From assembly GCA_031553755.1 (NCBI GenBank), contig JAVBKZ010000080.1:1-28566 (forward strand): DNA of 28,566 nucleotides. Reading direction: 5' to 3'. The notes under the pieces are model-generated. The model made no database searches and was not told the DNA's origin. It worked only from the letters and a program-made list of their open reading frames with translations. Each line of letters starts with the position of its first letter. Position 1 is the first letter of the stretch. This stretch comes from JAIRVZ01 sp031553755. Its GTDB lineage: Bacteria; Bacteroidota; Bacteroidia; Bacteroidales; Azobacteroidaceae. Positions 15,952 to 24,199 of this stretch are shown here, piece by piece. Position numbers and translations under genes: made by a program.

Positions 15952-17667
15952 ATGAAAAAGACATTAACTGTTAATTTGAACGGAAGGATATTCAATATAG
16001 ATGAAGACGCATACGAACTATTGTCGAATTATCTTTCGAACCTGAAAACTTATTTCAGGAAAGAATCTGACGCGACAGAAATTATTCTTGATTTTGAGGC
16101 GCGTATTGAAGAATTATTCAGCGAAAAGATAAAATTAGGTTACGAAATTATTACTATCGAAGAGGTAGAGGCCATGATTAAACGCATGGGAAAACCGGAA
16201 GATTTCGGAGAAGATGAGATGATTGAAACAACAACCGAAACAGCTTCGGATAATAAAGAAGAAAGCAAGCCGAAGAAAAAATTTTATAGGAATGTTGATA
16301 ATAAAATTTTGGCAGGTGTATGTTCCGGAATTTCATCTTATTTCGGATGGGATCCACTACCGGTACGCATTATCTTTTTTATTCTTATTTTTCTTACATC
16401 TTTATGGATGATTCCGGTTTACCTGGTTCTTTGGATTGCCATGCCGGCTGCCATTACCGCAAGCCAGAAATTAGAGATGAAAGGAGAAGCTATCACGCTT
16501 GAAAACATAGGGAAAACAGTTGCTGAAACGATAACAACAGGAAATCAGAAACACCAAAATGAAGGATGTCTATCCTCGATTCTAAAGGTGTGCACAATTG
16601 GTTTGGGATGTATAATCGGCTTTCCTTTACTGATTATATTTTTTGTCGTTGTGGTGGTTTTGATAGCGATGCTCTTCGGATTTGGAAGCCTTTTCTTCGT
16701 TCCATTAGATTTTTTTGGTTTTAACTGGGATTTCATGAATGGAACATACTCTGTAATCGGTATGATTTCGTTGGTAATAGTGATCGGTATTCCTTTATTT
16801 TCAATTATTTATATGTTGTTTTCAAACAATAAAAAAGCAAAACCGTTATCCCGGACAACAAAGTGGATCGCTTTTATCTTTTGGATTATCGCTTTGCTTT
16901 CGTTGATGATTTCAAGTATCAAATTTGTAAAACAATTTAATCCTGCCGATTCTCGCTGGAATATCACATGGAACACTCATTCTGATTCTGATAAAGCAAT
17001 AGAAATAGAAGAAGCCGGACAAATAATAGACAGGAATGAAGATTTACCTAATTTTAATCTCCTGAAATTAGACGACAACTTGATAGCCAACGTTAGAATC
17101 CGGCAAGTTACCAACGAAAAACCGAAAATGGTAATCAATGGAGATGAAAATATCATTAATAAAATAGGCTGGAAAATTGCCAATGGAAGACTCGAATTGT
17201 TTGTAATAAACGATTATGTTTTGAAAACCGGCAACAACCTGATTATTTTGATTACAACTCCTAAAATAAATGGCGTTTTGATCGAATCGTTTGGTTCGGT
17301 TACGATGGAAAATAAAATAGAAACTACTGATTTCAAAGTAGAAATAAGAGGAGCCGGTAGTTTTTCTTCCGATAGCCTGTATGTTTCTTCCCTTTCCTGC
17401 AAACTAGAAGGAGTTGGGAAATTGACATTGGCGGGCAAAGCCGAAAATGCTCTCTTTTTTGTAAATGGAGCCGGACAGATAGATGCGAAAAATTTAGAAT
17501 CACGTAATGTCTCTGCTAAGTTAGAAGGCATTGGTTCGATAAAAACTAATCCGGTTGAATTACTAAACGCGCAGGTTGATGGAGTTGGAAAAATAACGTA
17601 TAAAAATGAACCGAAAAACAAAAAAATATCAATGAGCGGTGTCGGAAAAGTTGGAAAAGAAGAATAA
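15952..17667 (+). CDS. HAAS-PspC-GIN domain membrane protein
   Basis: A 571-residue multidomain membrane protein. Residues 1-88 are helical and charged and resemble the HAAS/DUF1700-like module found beside PadR regulators. Residues about 109-168 form a PspC domain (FYRNVDNKILAGVCSGISSY, then a membrane segment). Further membrane segments lie near 213-245, 264-290 and 303-321. Residues about 369-565 are a DUF2807/GIN-type beta domain with recurring glycine turns (EGVGKL, NGAGQI, EGIGSI, DGVGKI, SGVGKV), predicted outside the cytoplasm. It follows padR by three bases. The architecture suggests an envelope sensor or adaptor, as for PspC relatives, but the signal is unknown. The GIN domain as a fused tail is known in the phylum. 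Confidence 0.9.
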   Translation: MKKTLTVNLNGRIFNIDEDAYELLSNYLSNLKTYFRKESDATEIILDFEARIEELFSEKIKLGYEIITIEEVEAMIKRMGKPEDFGEDEMIETTTETASDNKEESKPKKKFYRNVDNKILAGVCSGISSYFGWDPLPVRIIFFILIFLTSLWMIPVYLVLWIAMPAAITASQKLEMKGEAITLENIGKTVAETITTGNQKHQNEGCLSSILKVCTIGLGCIIGFPLLIIFFVVVVVLIAMLFGFGSLFFVPLDFFGFNWDFMNGTYSVIGMISLVIVIGIPLFSIIYMLFSNNKKAKPLSRTTKWIAFIFWIIALLSLMISSIKFVKQFNPADSRWNITWNTHSDSDKAIEIEEAGQIIDRNEDLPNFNLLKLDDNLIANVRIRQVTNEKPKMVINGDENIINKIGWKIANGRLELFVINDYVLKTGNNLIILITTPKINGVLIESFGSVTMENKIETTDFKVEIRGAGSFSSDSLYVSSLSCKLEGVGKLTLAGKAENALFFVNGAGQIDAKNLESRNVSAKLEGIGSIKTNPVELLNAQVDGVGKITYKNEPKNKKISMSGVGKVGKEE

Positions 17668-17671
17668 AAGG

Positions 17672-17679
17672 TAACTTTG
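17672..17679 (+). promoter_or_regulatory. -7 box of the alpha-galactosidase gene
   Basis: TAACTTTG matches TAnnTTTG, with TTG (17651-17653) 18 bases upstream. It lies in the 43-base gap after the PspC gene, so the galactosidase can be expressed apart from the PadR operon. Confidence 0.55.
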
Positions 17680-17710
17680 TAGCAAAACAAAAATATTTTT
17701 TAAAATTCTC

Positions 17711-19888
17711 ATGAGAAACTTATTTCTTTTAACTGTTGCCTTGTTGATTCCTGTTGGAGTAATACAAGCAGATCCGGGCAAAACAATTGCCATCCAAACA
17801 AAAAATACCAGTTTAGTGTATAAAGTAAATGACAAAAAGAAAGTTTGTCAATCGTATTTTGGAAGTAAACTAACCGGCTCCGATTGTGATTTGGTTGTTG
17901 TTTCCAATAATGAAATTGCTCCCGCATTCGGAACGAGCTATGTACACCAACCCGCCATACGTGCGGTACATGCCGATGGAAATACATCGACCGAACTGGT
18001 TTTTGATAAAAGCGAATCTAAAAGATTGAATGGTAATCAGGTTCAAACCGATATATACCTGAAAGATACATACTTTCCTTTTCAAGTGAAAATATCTTTC
18101 AAAACGTATGAAAAAGAAGATATTATTGAACAATGGACAGAGTATTTTCACGAAGAAAAAAAGCCGGTTGTATTGTATGATTACGCGTCTTCTTGCTTAA
18201 GTTTTCAAGCTACACATTACTACATGACAGAGTTTTATGGTAATTGGGCTGATGAAATGCATATGACGGAAACTGAATTGGTTCGTGGTACAACAACCAT
18301 CGATTCCAAATTAGGTGTAAGGTCTAACCAATACGGACATAGTTGCTTTTACTTGTCATTAGAACAACCTTCTGCCGAAGATAACGGAAAAATTATCGGG
18401 GGAACATTGGCTTGGCCGGGTAGTTTTTCATTACAATTCAATATCGATAATCAAGAAAAATTGCGTGTTATTTCAGGAATTAATTCTTTTGCCGGACAAT
18501 ATATATTGGAAAAGGGAGAAATTTTTACAACGCCGTCATTGATTTATACATTTAGTGAAGACGGAAAAGGAACCGTTTCCCGCCGATTCCATCGTTGGGC
18601 ACGCCAATATGGTGTTTACAACGGAACCAAACCGCACATGACGTTGATGAATAACTGGGAAGCGACATATTTCAATTTTGATAATGAAATACTTACCGGT
18701 ATCATTGATGATGCTGCCCAAATGGGATTTGATTTGTTTTTGTTGGATGATGGTTGGTTTGGAAATAAATATCCCCGCAATGACGACCGTGCAGGACTTG
18801 GAGATTGGGATATCAATCGGAAAAAACTTCCTGACGGATTAGGATATTTAGTTAAAGAGTGTCAGAAAAGGAATATCAAATTCGGAATTTGGTTGGAACC
18901 GGAAATGGTAAATCCGAAAAGTGAACTGTATGAAAAACATCCCGATTGGGTGATTACCCAACCGAATCGTCCGTTGGATTTGGGCCGCAACCAATTGATC
19001 CTGGATTTATGTAATCCTGCTGTTCAGGATTATGTTTTCAATGTGGTTGATAAAACAATGACCGAAACAAAAGATATTTCCTATATCAAATGGGACTGTA
19101 ATCGATTCGTTACTAACTCCGGTTCGTTTTATTTGCCTGCTAATAAACAATCACATCTTTGGATTGAATATACCCGTGGTTTGATGAAAGTATTGAAACG
19201 TGTCCGTGAAAAATATCCTGATGTTACCATTATGGAATGTTCCGGTGGAGGTGGTCGTATCGATTATGGAACGCTACCTTATTTTGATGAATTTTGGATC
19301 AGTGATAATACAGATGCCTTAGACCGTATCTTTATTCAATGGGGAAGCACTCAATTCTATCCGGCCATTTGTTTGGCAAGCCATGTATCTGTTTGTCCGA
19401 ATCACATTACCGGCCGTACGGTTCCTTTGAAATTTCGCTTTGATGTGGCCACTTCCGCTAAATTAGGAATGGATTTACAACCTCGTCAAATGTCGGACGA
19501 TGAAAAGGCATTCTGTAAAATTGCGTTGAAAGATTACAACAGCGTAAAAGAAGTCGTGCAATTTGGTGATTTATATCGTTTGCTTTCTCCTTACGAAAGC
19601 AACAGAGTCGCGATGATGTATGCGCTGGAAAATCAATCGAGGGCAGTTGTTTATTCTTTCCTGAAGAAAAAAGAAATCAACGGAAACCGTCAGGTTCTAT
19701 ATCTCAAAGGATTGAATCCCGATAAACAATATCGTTTGCACGAATTGAACAAAATTCCTAACCGTTGGTCGAGATTTGATTCTTTGGAAGGAAAAGTTTA
19801 TTCGGGAGCTTACCTGATGAAATATGGAGTTTCTTTCTATATGAGTGAAGAATACGAAAGTCTTGTATTTGAGACGGTTGCACGGTAG
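17711..19888 (+). CDS. GH36 alpha-galactosidase, secreted
   Basis: A 725-residue retaining alpha-galactosidase that removes terminal alpha-1,6-galactose from raffinose-type sugars or galactomannans. A signal peptide (MRNLFLLTVALLIPVGVIQA) with cleavage after A20 places it in the periplasm. The N-terminal beta-sandwich (to about 300) is followed by the catalytic barrel: FLLDDGWFG (344-351), nucleophile D462 in YIKWDCNRF, the substrate loop ECSGGGGRID, and acid/base D532 in WISDNTDALDRI. A short C-terminal beta domain ends the chain. All catalytic residues are present. It has its own promoter and stands alone, without SusC/SusD or other PUL genes beside it. It converges on ppk1 across a 56-base gap with no clear terminator. 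Confidence 0.96.
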   Translation: MRNLFLLTVALLIPVGVIQADPGKTIAIQTKNTSLVYKVNDKKKVCQSYFGSKLTGSDCDLVVVSNNEIAPAFGTSYVHQPAIRAVHADGNTSTELVFDKSESKRLNGNQVQTDIYLKDTYFPFQVKISFKTYEKEDIIEQWTEYFHEEKKPVVLYDYASSCLSFQATHYYMTEFYGNWADEMHMTETELVRGTTTIDSKLGVRSNQYGHSCFYLSLEQPSAEDNGKIIGGTLAWPGSFSLQFNIDNQEKLRVISGINSFAGQYILEKGEIFTTPSLIYTFSEDGKGTVSRRFHRWARQYGVYNGTKPHMTLMNNWEATYFNFDNEILTGIIDDAAQMGFDLFLLDDGWFGNKYPRNDDRAGLGDWDINRKKLPDGLGYLVKECQKRNIKFGIWLEPEMVNPKSELYEKHPDWVITQPNRPLDLGRNQLILDLCNPAVQDYVFNVVDKTMTETKDISYIKWDCNRFVTNSGSFYLPANKQSHLWIEYTRGLMKVLKRVREKYPDVTIMECSGGGGRIDYGTLPYFDEFWISDNTDALDRIFIQWGSTQFYPAICLASHVSVCPNHITGRTVPLKFRFDVATSAKLGMDLQPRQMSDDEKAFCKIALKDYNSVKEVVQFGDLYRLLSPYESNRVAMMYALENQSRAVVYSFLKKKEINGNRQVLYLKGLNPDKQYRLHELNKIPNRWSRFDSLEGKVYSGAYLMKYGVSFYMSEEYESLVFETVAR

Positions 19889-19944
19889 GATATAAATTAA
19901 TCTTATTGCCATGAAATAAAACATACGGAGTTTCCATAGTGAAT

Positions 19945-21978
19945 TTACAACACAGAATAAATTTTTTCTTGGGCCCTGATTGGAAGATTTTTATTTTCGC
20001 TTTGTTTGAAAATGTTATTTAAATTTTCATCAATAAAACAAGCTTTTACATTATCATTTAGTTGGATATCTAAAATATCGATAATTTGTTTTTTTATTTT
20101 CTTGTCGGTAACAGGAAATGCTGTTTCTATCCTGCGATATAGATTACGTTTCATCCAATCGGCAGAGGTTAGGTATAGGTCTTCTTTTCCGTTGTTGTAA
20201 AAATACCAAACGCGAGCATGTTCTAAATAACTGTCGACAATACGGGTAATCCTGATATTTTTACTGTAAGGTTGGTTGGGAATCAAGCAGCAGATTCCTC
20301 TGATAATCAAATCTATTTCAACTCCGGCTTCGCTTGCGGTATACAGTTCGTCAATCATCTCGCCATCTTGTAATCCGTTCATTTTTAGAATGATGTGCCC
20401 TTTTTTCCCTTGTTTTACATGTTCGATTTCTCGTTGGATCATCATTCTCAACGAAGCAACCATATTAAACTGAGCGACCAACAGGTGTTTAAATTTGTAA
20501 TCTTGCCGCTTGCCTTGCAGTATTTCAAAAACGCGATTGATTTCTTCTGTTATATTTTTTTTGCATGTAAATATTGAAATATCTGAATACAATTTTGCCG
20601 TTTTTTCATTAAAATTTCCGGTGCTTAAATAAGCATAGCTTCGCCCTTTTTTACGTCCTAATCCCGGCCTTTCTGTTACTAAGGCTACTTTAGCATGCAC
20701 TTTTAATCCCGGAAGACTGTAAATAATCTGTATTCCGGCTTGTTTCATCCGTTCGGCCATTTGTAAATTATTTTCTTCATCGAACCGTGCTTTCAGTTCC
20801 ACAAAAACAGTTACTTTTTTCTTGTTTTGAGAAGCAAAGATTAATTTTTCGATAACGTCCGAACGTTCAGCTACACGGTATTGTGTTATTTTTATTGAAT
20901 TTACTTTAGGGTCGGATGCCGCTTCATCAAGAAAACGGATAAAATGGTCGAAAGAATGATAGGGATAAAACAGGAAAATATCTTGTTCCTTGATTGCTTG
21001 TGAAATACGGTATGTCTTGTCAAATGCTAAAACCGGAACCGTTGGTTTTGGAGCGGAAACGAGAGAATTTCCCACCGGATTCGGCAATTTCATTAAGTCT
21101 TGCATATTCAGATGGCGTCCATCGGGAACCATGTCTTCCCAACGGATATTGAATGCTTCCGACAGGTATTTGAGAAAATCCCGCGGTATATCCTGATCGT
21201 GCGAAAATCGGCTCAAGTCTCCGATTTTGCGTTTTTTTACTTTACTGATTATCTTCTCTACTAAATTATTTTCCGAATTATTTTCTTCTTCAATATAGAT
21301 ATCCGCGTCCCTCGAAATTTTTATACTGTATGCGCAATCAATTGTAAATCCGGGAAATATCGTTTGTAGATTAGCGATGATAATGTCATCTACAAACATA
21401 AAGTAATAATCTTCTTTGTGTTGAGGAAGCGTTACAAAACGTGGAGTTTTGGTAAAAGGAATTTTGAGAATGGCGTAGTGATATTCTTTTTCTTCTTTTT
21501 TTATTAATCTTACAACAATATATATACGGTTATCTCTGATAAAAAAACGTACTTCATCTTTCATTATCAGAACAGGTTCTAAGTAAGGAAATATTTCTTC
21601 ATTGAAATAATCTTTTACAAACTGCTTGTGAAAATCTTTTATTTTATCGTTTTTATAAAGAATTATATGGTTTTTTTCGAGTTCAAGACAAATAGAATGA
21701 TTAAAAATTCTCAAAAATTCTTTTTGTTGCCGGGTTACTTCTGCTTTGATTTCCGCCAATATTTGTTCCGAATCTTCAAGGTCTTCTTCTATGTGCTTTT
21801 TTTTCAGGATAATACCTTGATGTTCAGCAACCCTGATTTTATAAAATTCTTCAAGGTTGGACGCGTGTATAGCCAAAAACTTTATCCTTTCATAAATAGG
21901 TAAAGTTTTGTCTTCGGCTTCTAATAATACTCGATAGTTAAAAGAAAGCCAACTGATATCTCTGTTGAAGTATTTCAT
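19945..21978 (-). CDS. ppk1: Polyphosphate kinase 1
   Basis: Reversible transfer of the ATP gamma-phosphate to polyphosphate; a cytoplasmic or membrane-associated enzyme. From ATG 21978 the protein has 677 residues, typical for PPK1. The N domain begins KYFNRDISWLSFNYRVL, the characteristic PPK1 opening. The autophosphorylated His is H428 in GLKVHAKVALV and the second catalytic His is H587 in YLEHARVWYF. FVELKARFDEENN and YLSTGNFNEKTAK are further family blocks. The longest frame starts at a TTG (22023), but that extension is encoded by a repeat-like hairpin and precedes the family N-terminus, so it is rejected. It diverges from the phosphoesterase gene. No exopolyphosphatase gene is adjacent. 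Confidence 0.96.
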   Translation of the reverse strand: MKYFNRDISWLSFNYRVLLEAEDKTLPIYERIKFLAIHASNLEEFYKIRVAEHQGIILKKKHIEEDLEDSEQILAEIKAEVTRQQKEFLRIFNHSICLELEKNHIILYKNDKIKDFHKQFVKDYFNEEIFPYLEPVLIMKDEVRFFIRDNRIYIVVRLIKKEEKEYHYAILKIPFTKTPRFVTLPQHKEDYYFMFVDDIIIANLQTIFPGFTIDCAYSIKISRDADIYIEEENNSENNLVEKIISKVKKRKIGDLSRFSHDQDIPRDFLKYLSEAFNIRWEDMVPDGRHLNMQDLMKLPNPVGNSLVSAPKPTVPVLAFDKTYRISQAIKEQDIFLFYPYHSFDHFIRFLDEAASDPKVNSIKITQYRVAERSDVIEKLIFASQNKKKVTVFVELKARFDEENNLQMAERMKQAGIQIIYSLPGLKVHAKVALVTERPGLGRKKGRSYAYLSTGNFNEKTAKLYSDISIFTCKKNITEEINRVFEILQGKRQDYKFKHLLVAQFNMVASLRMMIQREIEHVKQGKKGHIILKMNGLQDGEMIDELYTASEAGVEIDLIIRGICCLIPNQPYSKNIRITRIVDSYLEHARVWYFYNNGKEDLYLTSADWMKRNLYRRIETAFPVTDKKIKKQIIDILDIQLNDNVKACFIDENLNNIFKQSENKNLPIRAQEKIYSVL

Positions 21979-21992
21979 GTTTGATATTTGAC

Positions 21993-22026
21993 GAGTTAAC
22001 AAGTAAATTCGTTGACTTGTCAACTC
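21993..22026 (-). repeat. Hairpin/heptamer-periodic element between ppk1 and the phosphoesterase
   Basis: GAGTTAACAAGT (21993-22004) pairs with ACTTGTCAACTC (22015-22026) with a single G-T-type mismatch across a 10-base loop. On the minus strand the surrounding sequence falls into 7-base steps such as GACAAGT and GTTAACT. It lies just 5' of the ppk1 ATG, so it would be in the ppk1 leader. Confidence 0.6.
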
Positions 22027-22053
22027 ATCTACTGCTTTTTTTTGTAAATATAT

Positions 22054-22061
22054 TAATTTTG
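22054..22061 (+). promoter_or_regulatory. Candidate -7 box of the phosphoesterase gene
   Basis: TAATTTTG fits TAnnTTTG and is 19 bases before the ATG at 22081, implying a very short leader. No correctly spaced -33 element was seen. Confidence 0.4.
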
Positions 22062-22080
22062 TAACAAAAAAGACGCGATA

Positions 22081-22608
22081 ATGTTGAAAATAGGATTACT
22101 TTCCGACACTCATGGATATTGGGACGACAGATATATGTCGTATTTTGTTTCATGTGATGAAATTTGGCATGCAGGTGATATCGGAAGCCCCGAAGTTCTT
22201 GAAAAATTAAGACAGATAAAAACGGTAAGAGCCGTGCATGGAAATATTGATGGGCATTTGATAAGAATCGAATGCCCGAAACATTTGCGTTTCAAAGCGG
22301 AAGATGTCGATGTTTGGATTACACATATCGGTGGATATCCGGGTAAATATGCTCCGGAAGTTCGTCCGGAAATGTACGAAAACCCACCTCAATTATTCAT
22401 CAGCGGGCATTCGCATATTTTGAAAGTACAATATGATAAAAATCTGAATTTATTACATATCAATCCCGGAGCGGCAGGGCAACAAGGATTTCACCACGTA
22501 AGAACTTTGATTCGTTTCGTTATTGACGGAAAAAATATCAAAGACTTGGAAGTGATTGAATTAATGGACAGAGGACAACTGACAGATGGCGATGATTATC
22601 AGAAATAA
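22081..22608 (+). CDS. YfcE/MJ0936-type metallophosphoesterase
   Basis: A 175-residue calcineurin-fold phosphodiesterase. The metal-binding motifs are complete: SDTHG (D9, H11), AGDIGS (D33), VHGNID (N55), THIGG and the C-terminal GHSH. Small members of this family hydrolyse phosphodiesters in vitro; the cellular substrate is usually unknown. It diverges from ppk1 and its last 10 bases overlap the 3' end of the convergent porin gene (stop at 22606-22608 versus 22599-22601). A link to phosphate metabolism with ppk1 is possible but rests only on adjacency. Confidence 0.92.
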   Translation: MLKIGLLSDTHGYWDDRYMSYFVSCDEIWHAGDIGSPEVLEKLRQIKTVRAVHGNIDGHLIRIECPKHLRFKAEDVDVWITHIGGYPGKYAPEVRPEMYENPPQLFISGHSHILKVQYDKNLNLLHINPGAAGQQGFHHVRTLIRFVIDGKNIKDLEVIELMDRGQLTDGDDYQK

Positions 22609-23876
22609 TAAGAGATCACGCCTACAATGCGATTAGAAGTTACATCGTGCGTTTTGTCATATTTTCCTTTATTCCAATTTATAGTTCCATCTCCATAGCC
22701 TGCAATATTCATTTCATATTCCAATCCAACTGTAAAACGAGGAATGTTATAGGAAAAAGTGGCGCAGAAACGAGATAATTCATTCATTTTTAAACCTTCG
22801 CCATAAACAGTTGAGTTTGCTATCAAAGATTTATCTGTTCCTAAATTTTTTGTATATCCGGCAAATAAATTTCCTTTATATTTTTTTCCGTAAGCAATAT
22901 TTATCCAAGAAGAAGAATGTATAAAGTTCGTATATTCTTGTTCTCCTGTAATCGTATTTATATTAGAAATTCCATATCCGCCCAACATGCAATCGTTAGA
23001 AAGGTTTTGTCCATAAATTGTTTTGGCGCTCACTGAAAGATCATTTACAGCATATCCAACATATCCCATATAGGATAAAGAAGAAAGTGTTTCATCAACT
23101 TTATAAGTCGCGTCCGTAGACAGGGATTTTGATTTTGTTCGAGGTTTCAATGTTAAATAATCGACGCCTGCTCCAGCTTTAAATCCTTCGTTTTTATAAT
23201 TAACACCAAAATATAATTCGGGAAGAATGGCATTCCGCTGAAACATATTACTTTTAACGGAAGATGATCCATCTAATGGTCCTGAAGAATTATATTGTAA
23301 TTGATAAATAGCTGCCCCCGCCAACGTGAAATTGTGATTTAATCTATAATCGAAACGAATCTGCGGACTTCTGTTGAACGCGTTAAACGGTGCGCCGGTC
23401 GATAGGGAAAGTACTTCAGGTATCGCTCCGGAAAACATGGGAGTCCAATCTTGACCTAACAACAAAGATGATTTTTTCCAATCCATTTTTATATAAGCGC
23501 GACGTAGTCTTAACAAAGCGGAAGCTCCGCTGAATCCGGCAAAATCCGCTTCAGCCTTTGCCGAAAGATTCGCGTTAAAAACTTTCAGTCCACTTACGTC
23601 AAGAGCCACCCTTGTGTTGAAACTGTAAAATCCGGAATGAGGAACCGCATTCAAATCTTCTCCATTTGCATCTTTACTTATATCCTGTGGGTATAAGTAA
23701 AAAAGCGCTTCATTGGCAGATATTCCCACCCTGTCATCGTAATAGAAATCGCCTCTCGCAAATCCTGAAAATTTATATGTTAACTTGTCTTCATTTTTTT
23801 CTTGCGCGAATGAATTTACAGAATGGAAAACGACAATAAGTAGAATCAGAATGGAAAGTAATTTTATCTTATTCAT
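22599..23876 (-). CDS. DcaP-like outer membrane porin
   Basis: A 425-residue beta-barrel protein. MNKIKLLSILILLIVVFHSVNSFAQ is a signal peptide. The mature start (YKFSGFARGDFYYDDRVG) and the segments YSFNTRVALDVSG, AEADFAG, LRLRRAYIKMDWKKSSLLLGQDWTPMF match the DcaP/trimeric porin-like family of Bacteroidota and Acinetobacter. The chain closes with RIVGVISYYF, an aromatic C-terminal strand for BAM recognition. The longest frame starts at ATG 23909, but that ATG is next to a -7 box and the signal peptide begins at 23876, so the latter is chosen. It is monocistronic and its 3' end overlaps the phosphoesterase gene by 10 bases. Substrate unknown; some homologues pass dicarboxylates. Confidence 0.85.
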   Translation of the reverse strand: MNKIKLLSILILLIVVFHSVNSFAQEKNEDKLTYKFSGFARGDFYYDDRVGISANEALFYLYPQDISKDANGEDLNAVPHSGFYSFNTRVALDVSGLKVFNANLSAKAEADFAGFSGASALLRLRRAYIKMDWKKSSLLLGQDWTPMFSGAIPEVLSLSTGAPFNAFNRSPQIRFDYRLNHNFTLAGAAIYQLQYNSSGPLDGSSSVKSNMFQRNAILPELYFGVNYKNEGFKAGAGVDYLTLKPRTKSKSLSTDATYKVDETLSSLSYMGYVGYAVNDLSVSAKTIYGQNLSNDCMLGGYGISNINTITGEQEYTNFIHSSSWINIAYGKKYKGNLFAGYTKNLGTDKSLIANSTVYGEGLKMNELSRFCATFSYNIPRFTVGLEYEMNIAGYGDGTINWNKGKYDKTHDVTSNRIVGVISYYF

Positions 23877-23898
23877 AAACAATTTGTTAAAAATTTGA

Positions 23899-23906
23899 CA
23901 AAAGTA
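23899..23906 (-). promoter_or_regulatory. -7 box of the DcaP-like porin
   Basis: TACTTTTG on the minus strand fits TAnnTTTG. It abuts the upstream ATG (23907-23909), which therefore falls at or before the transcription start; this supports the start at 23876. Confidence 0.55.
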
Positions 23907-24111
23907 CATAATTTTAATTGAATGTATTGGTCAAATCATTTAAAATTGACATGTTTTTAGGAATTTGATATTATAACAAATTTTAAGTGAATAATATTTA
24001 AAAAACAACAAAATACGCTTATTTTGGTTAATAATAGTTTTTTTTAACTAAAAAAATCGCATAATTAACAAAAGTGTAAATGCGCCGTTTTTTTTCAATT
24101 TGATTTGTATT

Positions 24112-24119
24112 TATATTTG
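24112..24119 (+). promoter_or_regulatory. -7 box of the zinc-ribbon protein gene
   Basis: TATATTTG matches TAnnTTTG and gives a leader of roughly 75 bases to the ATG at 24200. A well-spaced -33 TTTG is lacking. Confidence 0.5.
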
Positions 24120-24199
24120 TGAATAATTCAAAATAATAGTAAATAAGTTTTAATTCGCGTTTTGTAGAAATTTCAAGATTAACATTAACATCAAAAGTA

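Larger units (their letters stand above)
23877..24199. other. Divergent AT-rich promoter region
   Basis: This spacer carries the porin promoter on the minus strand and the promoter of the zinc-ribbon protein on the plus strand. Between them is very AT-rich sequence, including a T8-AACT-A7 hairpin near 24039-24057. No gene, tRNA or small ORF with support was seen. Confidence 0.6.

Noticed and set aside
21979..22023. N-terminal extension of ppk1 from a TTG
   Set aside because: It is encoded by the hairpin repeat and precedes the conserved PPK1 N-terminus MKYFNRDISWLSF.
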